A DNA stretch of 64,000 nucleotides from Raineyella sp034933565 (GTDB lineage Bacteria > Actinomycetota > Actinomycetes > Propionibacteriales > Propionibacteriaceae): positions 1 to 64,000 of the forward strand of contig NZ_JAYFNG010000013.1 of NCBI RefSeq assembly GCF_034933565.1, read 5' to 3'. The position numbers were made by a program, and so were the translations under genes. Every line of letters starts with the position of its first letter. The first letter of the stretch is position 1. Of the stretch, positions 57,809-64,000 are shown one piece after another. The notes below the pieces were generated by a model that ran no database searches, was not told where the DNA came from, and saw only the letters and a program-made list of their open reading frames with translations.

Positions 57809-58393
57809 TCACCCACCGTACGGGTCATAGTCGGCCTTCAGCTCGGCGAGCGCGGCTTCCGCGGCCTCCCGCGCACCGGGGTCGGACCAGCGGGTGCCCT
57901 TGTTGAGTGAGGCATGCCACTCGAGCACGGCCCCGCCGGTGCCGAGGACGCGGCGTCCCACGACGATCACGCCGTTCTTCGTACCGGGCACCGGCACCTG
58001 GCGGCGGACCATGATGCTGGCCTCGACCCGTTCCCTGAACAGCTCGGGCAGGCTGCCCGGCTCCTCGAGGGGCAGCGCGCCCCGACCACCGTCGTAGTCG
58101 ATCCAGGTCAGGCGGCGCTCGTCCTTGTCCCAGCCGCCGCGGACGATGCGGTGCCAGGCCAGCACCTGCCAGCCGGTGCCGTCGTCGTACACGAGGTGGC
58201 CGGGGAAGCCGAGCGCATAGTGCTCACCGCGCCGTCCCCAGGCCAGCATCCGCGTGCCGTCCGGGCCCACCGGGCTGACCGTGCCGTCCGGACCCAGCGG
58301 GCCGCTCTGCTCCGACACTCCGGCGGAGGCCACCAGCGCTTCGGCGGCGGCCCGACGCACCTGTGCGGGGAGCGTCTCGCGTCGCCACTTCAT
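57809..58393 (-). CDS. Conserved actinobacterial protein of unknown function
   Basis: Protein of 194 aa, no membrane segment or signal. The sequence alternates strands around MLAWGRRGEHYALGFPGHLVY, VLAWHRIVRGGWDKDERRLTW and an acidic end. It resembles a conserved uncharacterised actinobacterial family that I cannot name. It overlaps the otsA stop by 4 bp, so it is co-translated with trehalose synthesis; no function can be assigned from that alone. Confidence 0.75.
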   Translation of the reverse strand: MKWRRETLPAQVRRAAAEALVASAGVSEQSGPLGPDGTVSPVGPDGTRMLAWGRRGEHYALGFPGHLVYDDGTGWQVLAWHRIVRGGWDKDERRLTWIDYDGGRGALPLEEPGSLPELFRERVEASIMVRRQVPVPGTKNGVIVVGRRVLGTGGAVLEWHASLNKGTRWSDPGAREAAEAALAELKADYDPYGG

Positions 58394-59835
58394 GCCTGGG
58401 GGTCCGTCGAGGTCGTCTGCGGGGCCGGCACCGCGGCCAGATCGTCGAGGAACGACGCGGCCCAGGCCTCGATGTCGTGGGTGAAGACCTGCCGGCGCAG
58501 GGCGCGCATCCGTCGGCGCTTGTTCTGGACGGTGTCGTTCATCGCCAGGGTCATCCCGTGTTTCATGCTGTTGATGTCGTACGGGTTGATCATGTACGCC
58601 TGCCGCAGCTCACCCGCCGCGCCGGCGAACTCGCTGAGCACCAGCGCCCCGTCGGTGCCGCTGCGGCAGGCCACGTACTCCTTGCAGACCAGGTTCATCC
58701 CGTCCCGCAGCGGGGTCACCACGCACACGTCCGCGGTCGTGTACATGGCGGCCATCTCGGTCCGGGGGACGGAGGTGTGCAGGTAGGTGATCGCCGGGCG
58801 GCGCAGGTCGCCCAGGTCGCCGTTGATCCGCCCGACGAGCATGTTGACCTCGTCGCGCAGCCGCTTGTACTCCTCGACCCGCTCCCGCGACGGGGTGGCC
58901 ACCTGCAGGAAGGCGGCCTTGCGCGGATCGATGACGCCCTCGGCGAGCAGCTCGCCGTAGGCCCGCAGCCGGTGGTAGATGCCCTTGGTGTAGTCCAGCC
59001 GGTCGACGCCGAGGAAGAGCACCTCCGGGTCGCCCAGCTCGTGACGCAGCTCGCGGGCCCGGTCCTGCACCGGCCGGGAGCGGGCGAGGGCCTCGAACCC
59101 CTTGGCGTCGATGGAGATCGGATACGCCTTCGCCCGGGTGGAGCGTCCGCTGGGCAGGGTGACGACCTCGCGGTGGGTCTCCATCTTCATCCGGTGCCGG
59201 CAGATCCGGGTGAAGTTCTGCGCCCCGCCGGGGGTCTGGAACCCGATGATGTCGGCCCCGAGCAGACCCTCGATGATCTGCCGGCGCCAGGGCAGCTGCT
59301 GGAACAGCTCGACCGGGGGGAACGGGATGTGCAGGAAGAACCCGATCCGCAGGTCCGGTCGGCGCCGGCGGAGCATCTGCGGCACCAACTGGAGCTGGTA
59401 GTCCTGCACCCAGACGGTGGCCCCCGGCGCGGCCACCTGCGCCGCTGCCTCGGCGAACCGCTCGTTGACGGCGTGGTACGCGTCCCACCACTCCCGGTGG
59501 TACTCCGGCTTGGCCACCACGTCGTGGTACAGCGGCCACAGGGTGCCGTTGGAGAAGCCCTCGTAGTAGTCCTCGATCTCCGCGGCGCTGAGCGGCACCG
59601 GGACGAGGTGGTAGCTGTCGTAGTCGAACGGGTCGAGCGTCTCGTCGGGCGCGCCGACCCAGCCGACCCAGGCGCCGTGCCGCTCCTGCATGACCGGCTC
59701 CATGGCGGTGACCAGACCGCCGGGTGATGTACGCCATGATGTGGTGCCGTCAGCGTCGGTCGTCCGGTCGACCGGGAGCCGGTTCGCGACGACGACGAAA
59801 TCGGCCTGATCGTACTGCGGTGCTTCTTCTGACAT
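58390..59835 (-). CDS. otsA: Trehalose-6-phosphate synthase
   Basis: Protein of 481 aa, glycosyltransferase family 20. It has VVVANRLPVDR at the start, VWVQDYQLQLVPQML, IGFFLHIPFPP, ADIIGFQTPGGAQNF, FLGVDRLDYTKGI and RDGMNLVCKEYVA. It joins UDP-glucose (or GDP-/ADP-glucose) and glucose 6-phosphate. ATG 59835 stands 55 bp from the divergent otsB start. With OtsB it forms the osmoprotectant pathway to trehalose. Confidence 0.95.
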   Translation of the reverse strand: MSEEAPQYDQADFVVVANRLPVDRTTDADGTTSWRTSPGGLVTAMEPVMQERHGAWVGWVGAPDETLDPFDYDSYHLVPVPLSAAEIEDYYEGFSNGTLWPLYHDVVAKPEYHREWWDAYHAVNERFAEAAAQVAAPGATVWVQDYQLQLVPQMLRRRRPDLRIGFFLHIPFPPVELFQQLPWRRQIIEGLLGADIIGFQTPGGAQNFTRICRHRMKMETHREVVTLPSGRSTRAKAYPISIDAKGFEALARSRPVQDRARELRHELGDPEVLFLGVDRLDYTKGIYHRLRAYGELLAEGVIDPRKAAFLQVATPSRERVEEYKRLRDEVNMLVGRINGDLGDLRRPAITYLHTSVPRTEMAAMYTTADVCVVTPLRDGMNLVCKEYVACRSGTDGALVLSEFAGAAGELRQAYMINPYDINSMKHGMTLAMNDTVQNKRRRMRALRRQVFTHDIEAWAASFLDDLAAVPAPQTTSTDPQA

Positions 59836-59890
59836 GTGCGATCAACCTCCCGTCTGTGCCCCCAATCTATCCCGTGCCACAGTGGGGCCC

Positions 59891-60715
59891 ATGGACAAGC
59901 TGGACGCGGTGCTCGCTGCCCCGGACCGTACGGTCCTCGCTCTCGACTTCGACGGCACGCTCTCGCCGATCGTTCCCGACCCCGACCGGGCGTACGCCCA
60001 TCCGGCCTCGATCGCCGCACTGCGGCGGATCGCGCCGCATCTGCTGCAGGTTGCGGTGGTCACCGGCCGGCCCGTGGCCAAGGCGATCGAACTGGGCGGG
60101 CTGGCCGCCGGTGCGGGCCTGGAGCACCTGGTCGTGATGGGCCAGTACGGCATCGAGGTGTGGGCGGCGGCCAGCGGTGAGGTCGTCGCGCCGCCGGTGC
60201 CCGCCGCGATCGTGTCGGTGAAGGCGGCCCTGCCGGCCCTGCTGGCCCGTGCCGGCCACCCCGACGCCTGGCTCGAGGACAAGGGACGGGCGGTCGCGGT
60301 GCACACCCGGCGGCTGGCCGACCCGGAGGGGGCCTTCGCGGACCTGGCCGGCCCGGTGCAGGCACTCGCCGCGGAGTACGGGCTGCAGTTGGAGCCGGGC
60401 AAGAACGTGCTGGAGATCCGGGCGGGCGGCTTCGACAAGGGGGATGCGGTGCGGGCCCTGGCGGCCCGGCTCGATCCCGCGATCTTCGTCTATGCGGGCG
60501 ACGACCTGGGCGACATCGCCGCGTACGACGCCGTGGCCGCGCTCCGGGACCGGGGCTGCACGCCGGTGCTGGTCTTCCCCCGGATGCCCGGCGAGGACAG
60601 TCCGCTCGCGCAGCGCGCGGACATCATCCTGGCCGGGACCGACGGGATGGCCGAGTGGCTGACCGCGCTGGCCGATCGGCTGGAGGCCGCCGGGACGCCG
60701 TCCTCGACCCCCTAG
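59891..60715 (+). CDS. otsB: Trehalose-6-phosphate phosphatase
   Basis: Protein of 274 aa, HAD superfamily. It has ALDFDGTLSPIV with the nucleophile Asp, VVTGRPVAKAIEL, MGQYGIEVW, a Lys-containing LEIRAGGFDKGDAV and YAGDDLGDIAAYDAV. It releases trehalose from its 6-phosphate. CACAGT (59878-59883) lies 7 nt before the ATG, suggesting a leaderless mRNA. Divergent from otsA, so the pair share a control region. Confidence 0.93.
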   Translation: MDKLDAVLAAPDRTVLALDFDGTLSPIVPDPDRAYAHPASIAALRRIAPHLLQVAVVTGRPVAKAIELGGLAAGAGLEHLVVMGQYGIEVWAAASGEVVAPPVPAAIVSVKAALPALLARAGHPDAWLEDKGRAVAVHTRRLADPEGAFADLAGPVQALAAEYGLQLEPGKNVLEIRAGGFDKGDAVRALAARLDPAIFVYAGDDLGDIAAYDAVAALRDRGCTPVLVFPRMPGEDSPLAQRADIILAGTDGMAEWLTALADRLEAAGTPSSTP

Positions 60716-60727
60716 AATCGTGGGGAC

Positions 60728-60804
60728 GTGCCAGTAGCTCAGCCGGTCAGAGCAGCGGACTCATAATCCGTCGGTCGTGGGTTCAAGCCCCACCTGGCGC
60801 ACCA
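60728..60804 (+). tRNA. tRNA with CAT anticodon (elongator Met or Ile2)
   Basis: Begins GTGCCAGTAGCTCAGCCGG. The anticodon loop is ACTCATAATCC, the T-loop GGGTTCAAGCCC, and the acceptor GTGCCAG pairs with CTGGCGC. CCA is encoded (60802-60804). CAU is read as Met unless C34 is modified to lysidine (Ile2); I cannot decide between them. The region directly 3' is a mobile-element graveyard, so this tRNA may mark an integration site. Confidence 0.9.
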
Positions 60805-61016
60805 TCGTCCGGTCAGGACAGGTCGCTGCACCTCGTCGCTGCGGCGGCCCGGGGCCCTCGGAGGTCAGTGCTGCGTTAGCGCTGGAAGCAGGAGGGGGCT
60901 TTCTTGGTGAGCAGATACCTTGAGCAGTTCCAGTCTGTTCCAGCCAACCTCGGGAGACACTCCCTTCATGTCACAGATCAGACAGATCAGCTCGTGGCGT
61001 CACACTGAACTTGTCT
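60805..61016. other. Gene-free stretch after tRNA
   Basis: No ORF with coding character, no duplicated tRNA end and no integrase remnant seen. It marks the change from high-G+C backbone to the lower-G+C RHS-related segment. Confidence 0.6.
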
Positions 61017-61140
61017 GGTCTGTACACCTAGCAGTCACCAACGACCCCGTCAATGTCTTGACCTCGACGGGAATTTCGGCTGGGGCAGTGTCTGGAACGC
61101 CACCAAGAACTTCGTCAAAGACAACTGGCAAGGGATCCTG
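61017..61140 (+). pseudogene. RHS core C-terminal remnant, frameshifted
   Basis: Read across frames, this gives the typical end of an RHS core: LYT, then AVTNDPVNV (frame of 61032), then DLDGNFGWGSVWNATKNFV (frame of 61141). Two single-base losses, near 61031 and near 61055, break the frame, so the RHS part cannot be made as one protein. It runs straight into the toxin-like ORF in the RHS-expected order. Confidence 0.72.
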
Positions 61141-61593
61141 GTGGGTGTTGCGGTTGGCGCAGTTTGTGGAGCAACCATGGGGATCGATTGTGCAGTCGTC
61201 GCTGGTGCATTATTTGGGGCGGCTCTTGGTGGAGCTGTCTATGCCGTGAGCGTGCGGGGCAAAGTTACTTCGAGCGGGATGCTTCGGGCTATGACTGGTG
61301 GGGCAGTCAGTGGCGCCTTGACCCGATCTGGAATTGGAAGGGTCGGAGGCAGTCTCAGCCGCGCTGTAAACAGGAGATTCACTAAAAACGCTCTGGAAAA
61401 GGTTTCTGAAAGGGGCGGTTCGAGGGTGCATGCCTTAATTGCTCGACGTTTTGGGAGATATGAGGGCTTGAGGGTTGACGATAAGCGAAGGTGGTCATAC
61501 GTACGTTCCACGCGGCATACAACTTTTGCAATAAATAGTCAAAATAAGATAATCACCTATGTAAGGAAGGTGAAGAAGCGGTGGAGACTGTAG
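61141..61593 (+). CDS. Orphan RHS-type C-terminal toxin-like ORF
   Basis: ORF of 150 aa. A Gly/Ala-rich pair of hydrophobic stretches (GVAVGAVCGATMGIDCAVVA, GALFGAALGGAVYAV) resembles the linker just after RHS cores. It is followed by a basic C-terminal domain of ~100 residues (RRFGRYEGLRVDDKRRWSYV, ending KKRWRL) that I do not recognise. The frame continues upstream to 61009 without a good start, so it was once the end of a larger protein. G+C is far below its neighbours. The stop is overlapped by a small gene, the usual toxin-immunity layout. Confidence 0.55.
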   Translation: MGVAVGAVCGATMGIDCAVVAGALFGAALGGAVYAVSVRGKVTSSGMLRAMTGGAVSGALTRSGIGRVGGSLSRAVNRRFTKNALEKVSERGGSRVHALIARRFGRYEGLRVDDKRRWSYVRSTRHTTFAINSQNKIITYVRKVKKRWRL

Positions 61594-61862
61594 GCGGCTG
61601 CGTAAAGATGGTGTCTGAAATCCTTTACAATGGGATATTGGGTGAGACTTGTCCGGAGTACCCCCGCGACGAGTATGATGGTGAGGCTCGCCTGCTTGTC
61701 GATGAAGTGCTCCGCCGAAGCGTCGCAGGCAGAGTTTCCACAATGGATATATCCGATATACTGGCCTCCATTTTCACAGATAGCTTTGATGTGAAATATG
61801 AGGCCTATGAATTCGAGGATCTGGCACGGTTGATCCATTTGGCTTTACATGCATGTACTTGA
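61581..61862 (+). CDS. Candidate immunity protein
   Basis: ORF of 93 aa, acidic, no membrane segment: RDEYDGEARLLVDEVLRRSV and YEAYEFEDLARLIHLALHACT suggest a small helical protein. GTG 61581 overlaps the toxin-like ORF by 13 bp; ATG 61608 is an alternative start. Acidic partner after a basic toxin end, low G+C and the overlap suggest a cognate immunity protein. No family recognised. Confidence 0.5.
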   Translation: METVGGCVKMVSEILYNGILGETCPEYPRDEYDGEARLLVDEVLRRSVAGRVSTMDISDILASIFTDSFDVKYEAYEFEDLARLIHLALHACT

Positions 61863-61941
61863 CACCGCCGCGGCGCGCTGATGCGGATTTCACTCTTTAT
61901 ATGACGCCTGCCGGGGGACGGAGACGGCTGATGTTGCGCAG

Positions 61942-62058
61942 TACATCAGGCCCGGCTACGGCCTGACCACCAGTGCGACCGGCTACGACGCTCAGGCGGG
62001 CAACGTCACGAGCACGACGCAGTATGCGAATCCGGCGTACGGGCAGGTCACCAGCACC
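61942..62058 (+). pseudogene. Second RHS fragment, cut by IS3-type end
   Basis: Reads GYGLTTSATGYDAQAGNVTS, then TTQYANPAYGQVTST, the YD-type repeat of RHS proteins. It has no start, is preceded by unrelated sequence and stops exactly where a TGAACCGTCCCGGG element end begins. It comes from the core of an RHS gene, upstream in gene order of the toxin end seen at 61017, so the RHS locus is rearranged. Confidence 0.65.
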
Positions 62059-62668
62059 TGAACCGTCCCGGGTTTGATGCCGCTTCCTTTCGAGTTGGAA
62101 GGATGGCGTTCTGCCGAAGAAGATTGATCCTGAGGTGCGTGAGCGGGCTGTGAGGCTGGTGCTGGAGCATCGGGCGGAGTATCCGTCGATGGCGAAGGTG
62201 ATCGCGGCCGTCGCCTGTCAGGAGGGCGTGGGGGCGGAGTTGTTGCGGCGGTGGGTTGTGCAGGCCGAGATCGATGCGGAGGATGACCCCGGAGGGCTTG
62301 TACGGGCGTAAGAAGATGACTGCGTTGATCCGCCGCACTACGATCGCCGACGCGTCCCGTGGCGCGGTGGACCGGGCGATGCGGGCCCTGGGACGTGTCC
62401 GGGATCCCCCGCGCCAAGGCGATCCGCACGGCCATCCGGCCAAAGATGGGATCCGTGCCGGGGATCTGCTGAATCGGGACTTCACTGCGCCGCGCCCGGA
62501 TCACACCGGGGTGACCGACTTCACCTACGTCCGCACGTGGGCGGGCTGGGTGTATGTCGCGTTCATCCTCGACGTGTACTCCCAACGCATCGTGGCCTGG
62601 CACGCCCACACCAGCAAACACGTCGGCCTGGTCATGATCCCACTTCGGATGGCACTGTGGGGGCGCGA
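62059..62668 (+). mobile_element. IS3-family remnant (internally deleted)
   Basis: The left end TGAACCGTCCCGGG is consistent with an IS3-type terminal repeat. An orfA remnant (62111-62311) reads KKIDPEVRERAVRLVLEH and LLRRWVVQAEIDAEDDPGG; its first codon is CTG. At about 62283 it jumps to the DDE orfB part: PEGLYGRKKMTALIRR, RAGDLLNRDFTAPRPDHTGV, TDFTYVRTWAGWVYVAFILD, VYSQRIVAWHAHTSKH. The end of orfA, start of orfB and last third of orfB are missing. Not active. Confidence 0.8.
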
Positions 62669-62772
62669 CCGAAAACATCAACGGCCTACTGCGCCAGTAC
62701 TTCCCCAAGGCACCGACCTGTCCCGGTGGTCCGCCGACGACCTCGAAGCCGTCGCCCTGGCACTAACCCCGG
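62669..62772 (+). pseudogene. IS30-family transposase C-terminal remnant
   Basis: A frame shifted from the IS3 part reads ATENINGLLRQYFPK; after one lost base the IS3 frame reads GTDLSRWSADDLEAVALAL. Together this is the end region of an IS30-type transposase (normally GTNENTNGLLRQYFPKGTDL followed by ADDL). It is fused directly to the IS3 orfB fragment and is itself cut where the next element begins. Confidence 0.75.
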
Positions 62773-64000
62773 TCTTTCATGAGTGTCGGTGAGGCGAGGT
62801 CATGCGATGTCGTCGTCCCCGCCGGTGGTCGGTGTGGTGTGGGGGCATGGTGAAGGGCCGGCTGGCGCTGCCGGGCTGCGGTTCTCCGGGGTCCTCGTGT
62901 CGTGGTTGCTCGTGGTCAGGCAGATTGTGGGATCGCGCTGATCTTCGCGAACACGGCCACGACAGCGCCGGCCCATGGCCAGGTTTCCGGGATCCGTAGG
63001 TGGCGTCGTCGGGCGCCGTGAGTGAGTCGGGCCGGGACGTGCAGCAGCCGGTAGCGCAACGCTTTCGGCTCGCAGCCGGCCAGCGCGGCGGCCTCGCCGG
63101 TGAGAGCAAGCAGGCGGGTCCAGGCGATCAGGTCCGCAGCGATCTGGACCAGTACCAGCCAGGCCTGGTTGATACCGAACTCCCTGGACGGGAAGCGCCC
63201 CAGGCCGGAGTCCTTGGCATGACGGATCCGGTCCTCGACCCGGGCATGGGCGCGGTGACGCGCCTCCAGGAACGCGAGCTGACCGCTACCGGTGTTGGTG
63301 ACGAACGCCTGGTAGCGCCACCCGTCATGGGTCTCGAACAACGACAGCTGCGCCCCCGGGTGCGGGCGCTCGCGGCGCACGATCACCCGCATCCGGTCCG
63401 GCCACCCCGACAGATCCAACAGTCCGGTCAGCTCGGCCACGTCCCCGCCCTCCCGGATGGCCCCGTCGGCATCCAGCGCCGACGACCACGCCTGGTCAGG
63501 CAGCAGGGTGATGGCGTCCTGGACCTGACCGGTGAGTGCGAACCCGACCGAGTACTCCAGCTGACGGCCGCGGACCTGTCCCTGGGCGGTGAGCCAGTCC
63601 AGCAGGGCGTGGGAGGCGCCGGCCCCGTCGGATCGCACCAGCAGTCGCTTGCGACGGGCGGCGGGGACCTGAGCGATCGCCTCGGTCAGCACCTCGATGT
63701 GGTCGACGGCAGTGTTCGAGCCGGCGTTGCCGGGACGCAGCTTGGCGGCGAGGAACTCGGTGGTGTTGTCGCACCAGACACCGATCGGATGGAACCCGAA
63801 CGTCCGCTTGAACGTCGGCGCCGCCTGCTCCTTCTCGCTGTGAGCGATCACGACGGTCGCATCCACGTCCAACACCACCACCTCGCCCAGGTCGGCTCCC
63901 GCTACCCGGCTCGCCGGCACCCTCTCGAGCTGGGACCACACCTGGCGACGGACCCTGGCCCGAGCGGCCTGGATCTTCTTGCGCCGGCCCGCGGTGATCT
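62773..64000 (-). mobile_element. IS1380-type insertion sequence (runs off window)
   Basis: It contains the IS1380-like transposase on the minus strand. The end near 62773 (CCCGGTCTTTCATGAG) is inferred from where the IS30 remnant stops; the other end is outside the window. The 130 bp between this edge and the transposase stop hold no gene. Confidence 0.65.
62916..64000 (-). CDS. IS1380 family transposase, 5' part outside window
   Basis: At least 361 codons, open to the window edge. It has the DDE-type core: VVVLDVDATVVIAHSEKEQA with the first Asp, KRTFGFHPIGVWCDNT, LLVRSDGAGASHALLDWL with the second Asp, then YQAFVTN and EDRIRHAKDSGLGRFP with a late acidic residue. The C-terminal part has LRIPETWPWAGAVVAVFAKI. 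No internal stop is seen in the visible part, so it could be an intact element; family members are ~450-470 aa. Confidence 0.85.
   Translation of the reverse strand, partial: ITAGRRKKIQAARARVRRQVWSQLERVPASRVAGADLGEVVVLDVDATVVIAHSEKEQAAPTFKRTFGFHPIGVWCDNTTEFLAAKLRPGNAGSNTAVDHIEVLTEAIAQVPAARRKRLLVRSDGAGASHALLDWLTAQGQVRGRQLEYSVGFALTGQVQDAITLLPDQAWSSALDADGAIREGGDVAELTGLLDLSGWPDRMRVIVRRERPHPGAQLSLFETHDGWRYQAFVTNTGSGQLAFLEARHRAHARVEDRIRHAKDSGLGRFPSREFGINQAWLVLVQIAADLIAWTRLLALTGEAAALAGCEPKALRYRLLHVPARLTHGARRRHLRIPETWPWAGAVVAVFAKISAIPQSA

Noticed and set aside
60920..61249. A 109-aa plus-strand ORF
   Set aside because: No coding character over most of its length; the only meaningful part (AVTNDPVNV) belongs to the frameshifted RHS remnant.

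Overview
This window is chromosomal DNA from a high-G+C actinobacterium (about 70% G+C by eye). GTG starts are common, and many genes carry a TANNNT-like -10 only 6-8 nt before the start codon. Actinobacterial families are present (DUF3097, DUF5709, DUF6457, a mycothiol-type DinB protein). A Propionibacteriaceae-like genus is my guess; the window does not prove it.

Housekeeping backbone: hemW, DUF3097, an inositol-phosphatase-like enzyme, a metallo-hydrolase divergent from CIRCE-controlled hrcA-dnaJ-rsmE (1-10.5 kb); tgt (12.2-13.6 kb); DUF5709 and the phoH-ybeY-corC-era run, then argG (16.8-22.6 kb); a two-component pair, attenuator-controlled leuA, hmp, uppS and recO (22.7-30.8 kb); glyS, DUF6457, nudix, HAD, dusB and dgt (39.7-45.6 kb); an HtrA-type protease, dnaG, a sigma factor, tRNA-Asn and otsA/otsB (52-60.8 kb).

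Accessory modules sit between these blocks. (1) A lactococcin-972-type bacteriocin cassette (bacteriocin, large membrane protein, ABC ATPase) lies between hemW and DUF3097. (2) A DUF6448 protein with an HCD motif after a short propeptide and a His-rich tail overlaps an S26 signal-peptidase-like protease, an arrangement resembling Ni-superoxide dismutase and SodX. (3) A two-part lactate system comprises an FAD/Fe-S D-lactate dehydrogenase-like protein (13.7-16.6 kb) and, 15 kb away, lldR/lctP-lutABC; both carry paired TGGTC(T/A)GACCA operators. (4) A zinc operon znuA-znuC-znuB-zur has a Zur box across the znuA start. (5) A catechol meta-cleavage cluster (ferredoxin, xylE, HbpS-like, IclR, xylJ, xylI, xylH, xylG) sits between dgt and dnaG, and lacks the final aldolase and acetaldehyde dehydrogenase.

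The right end (60.8-64 kb), just after a CAU-anticodon tRNA, is a decayed mobile region. It holds frameshifted RHS fragments, an A+T-richer orphan toxin-like ORF with an overlapping candidate immunity gene, a chimera of IS3 and IS30 remnants, and an IS1380-type transposase that runs off the window. Short tandem repeats (9-35 bp) recur at gene ends throughout.
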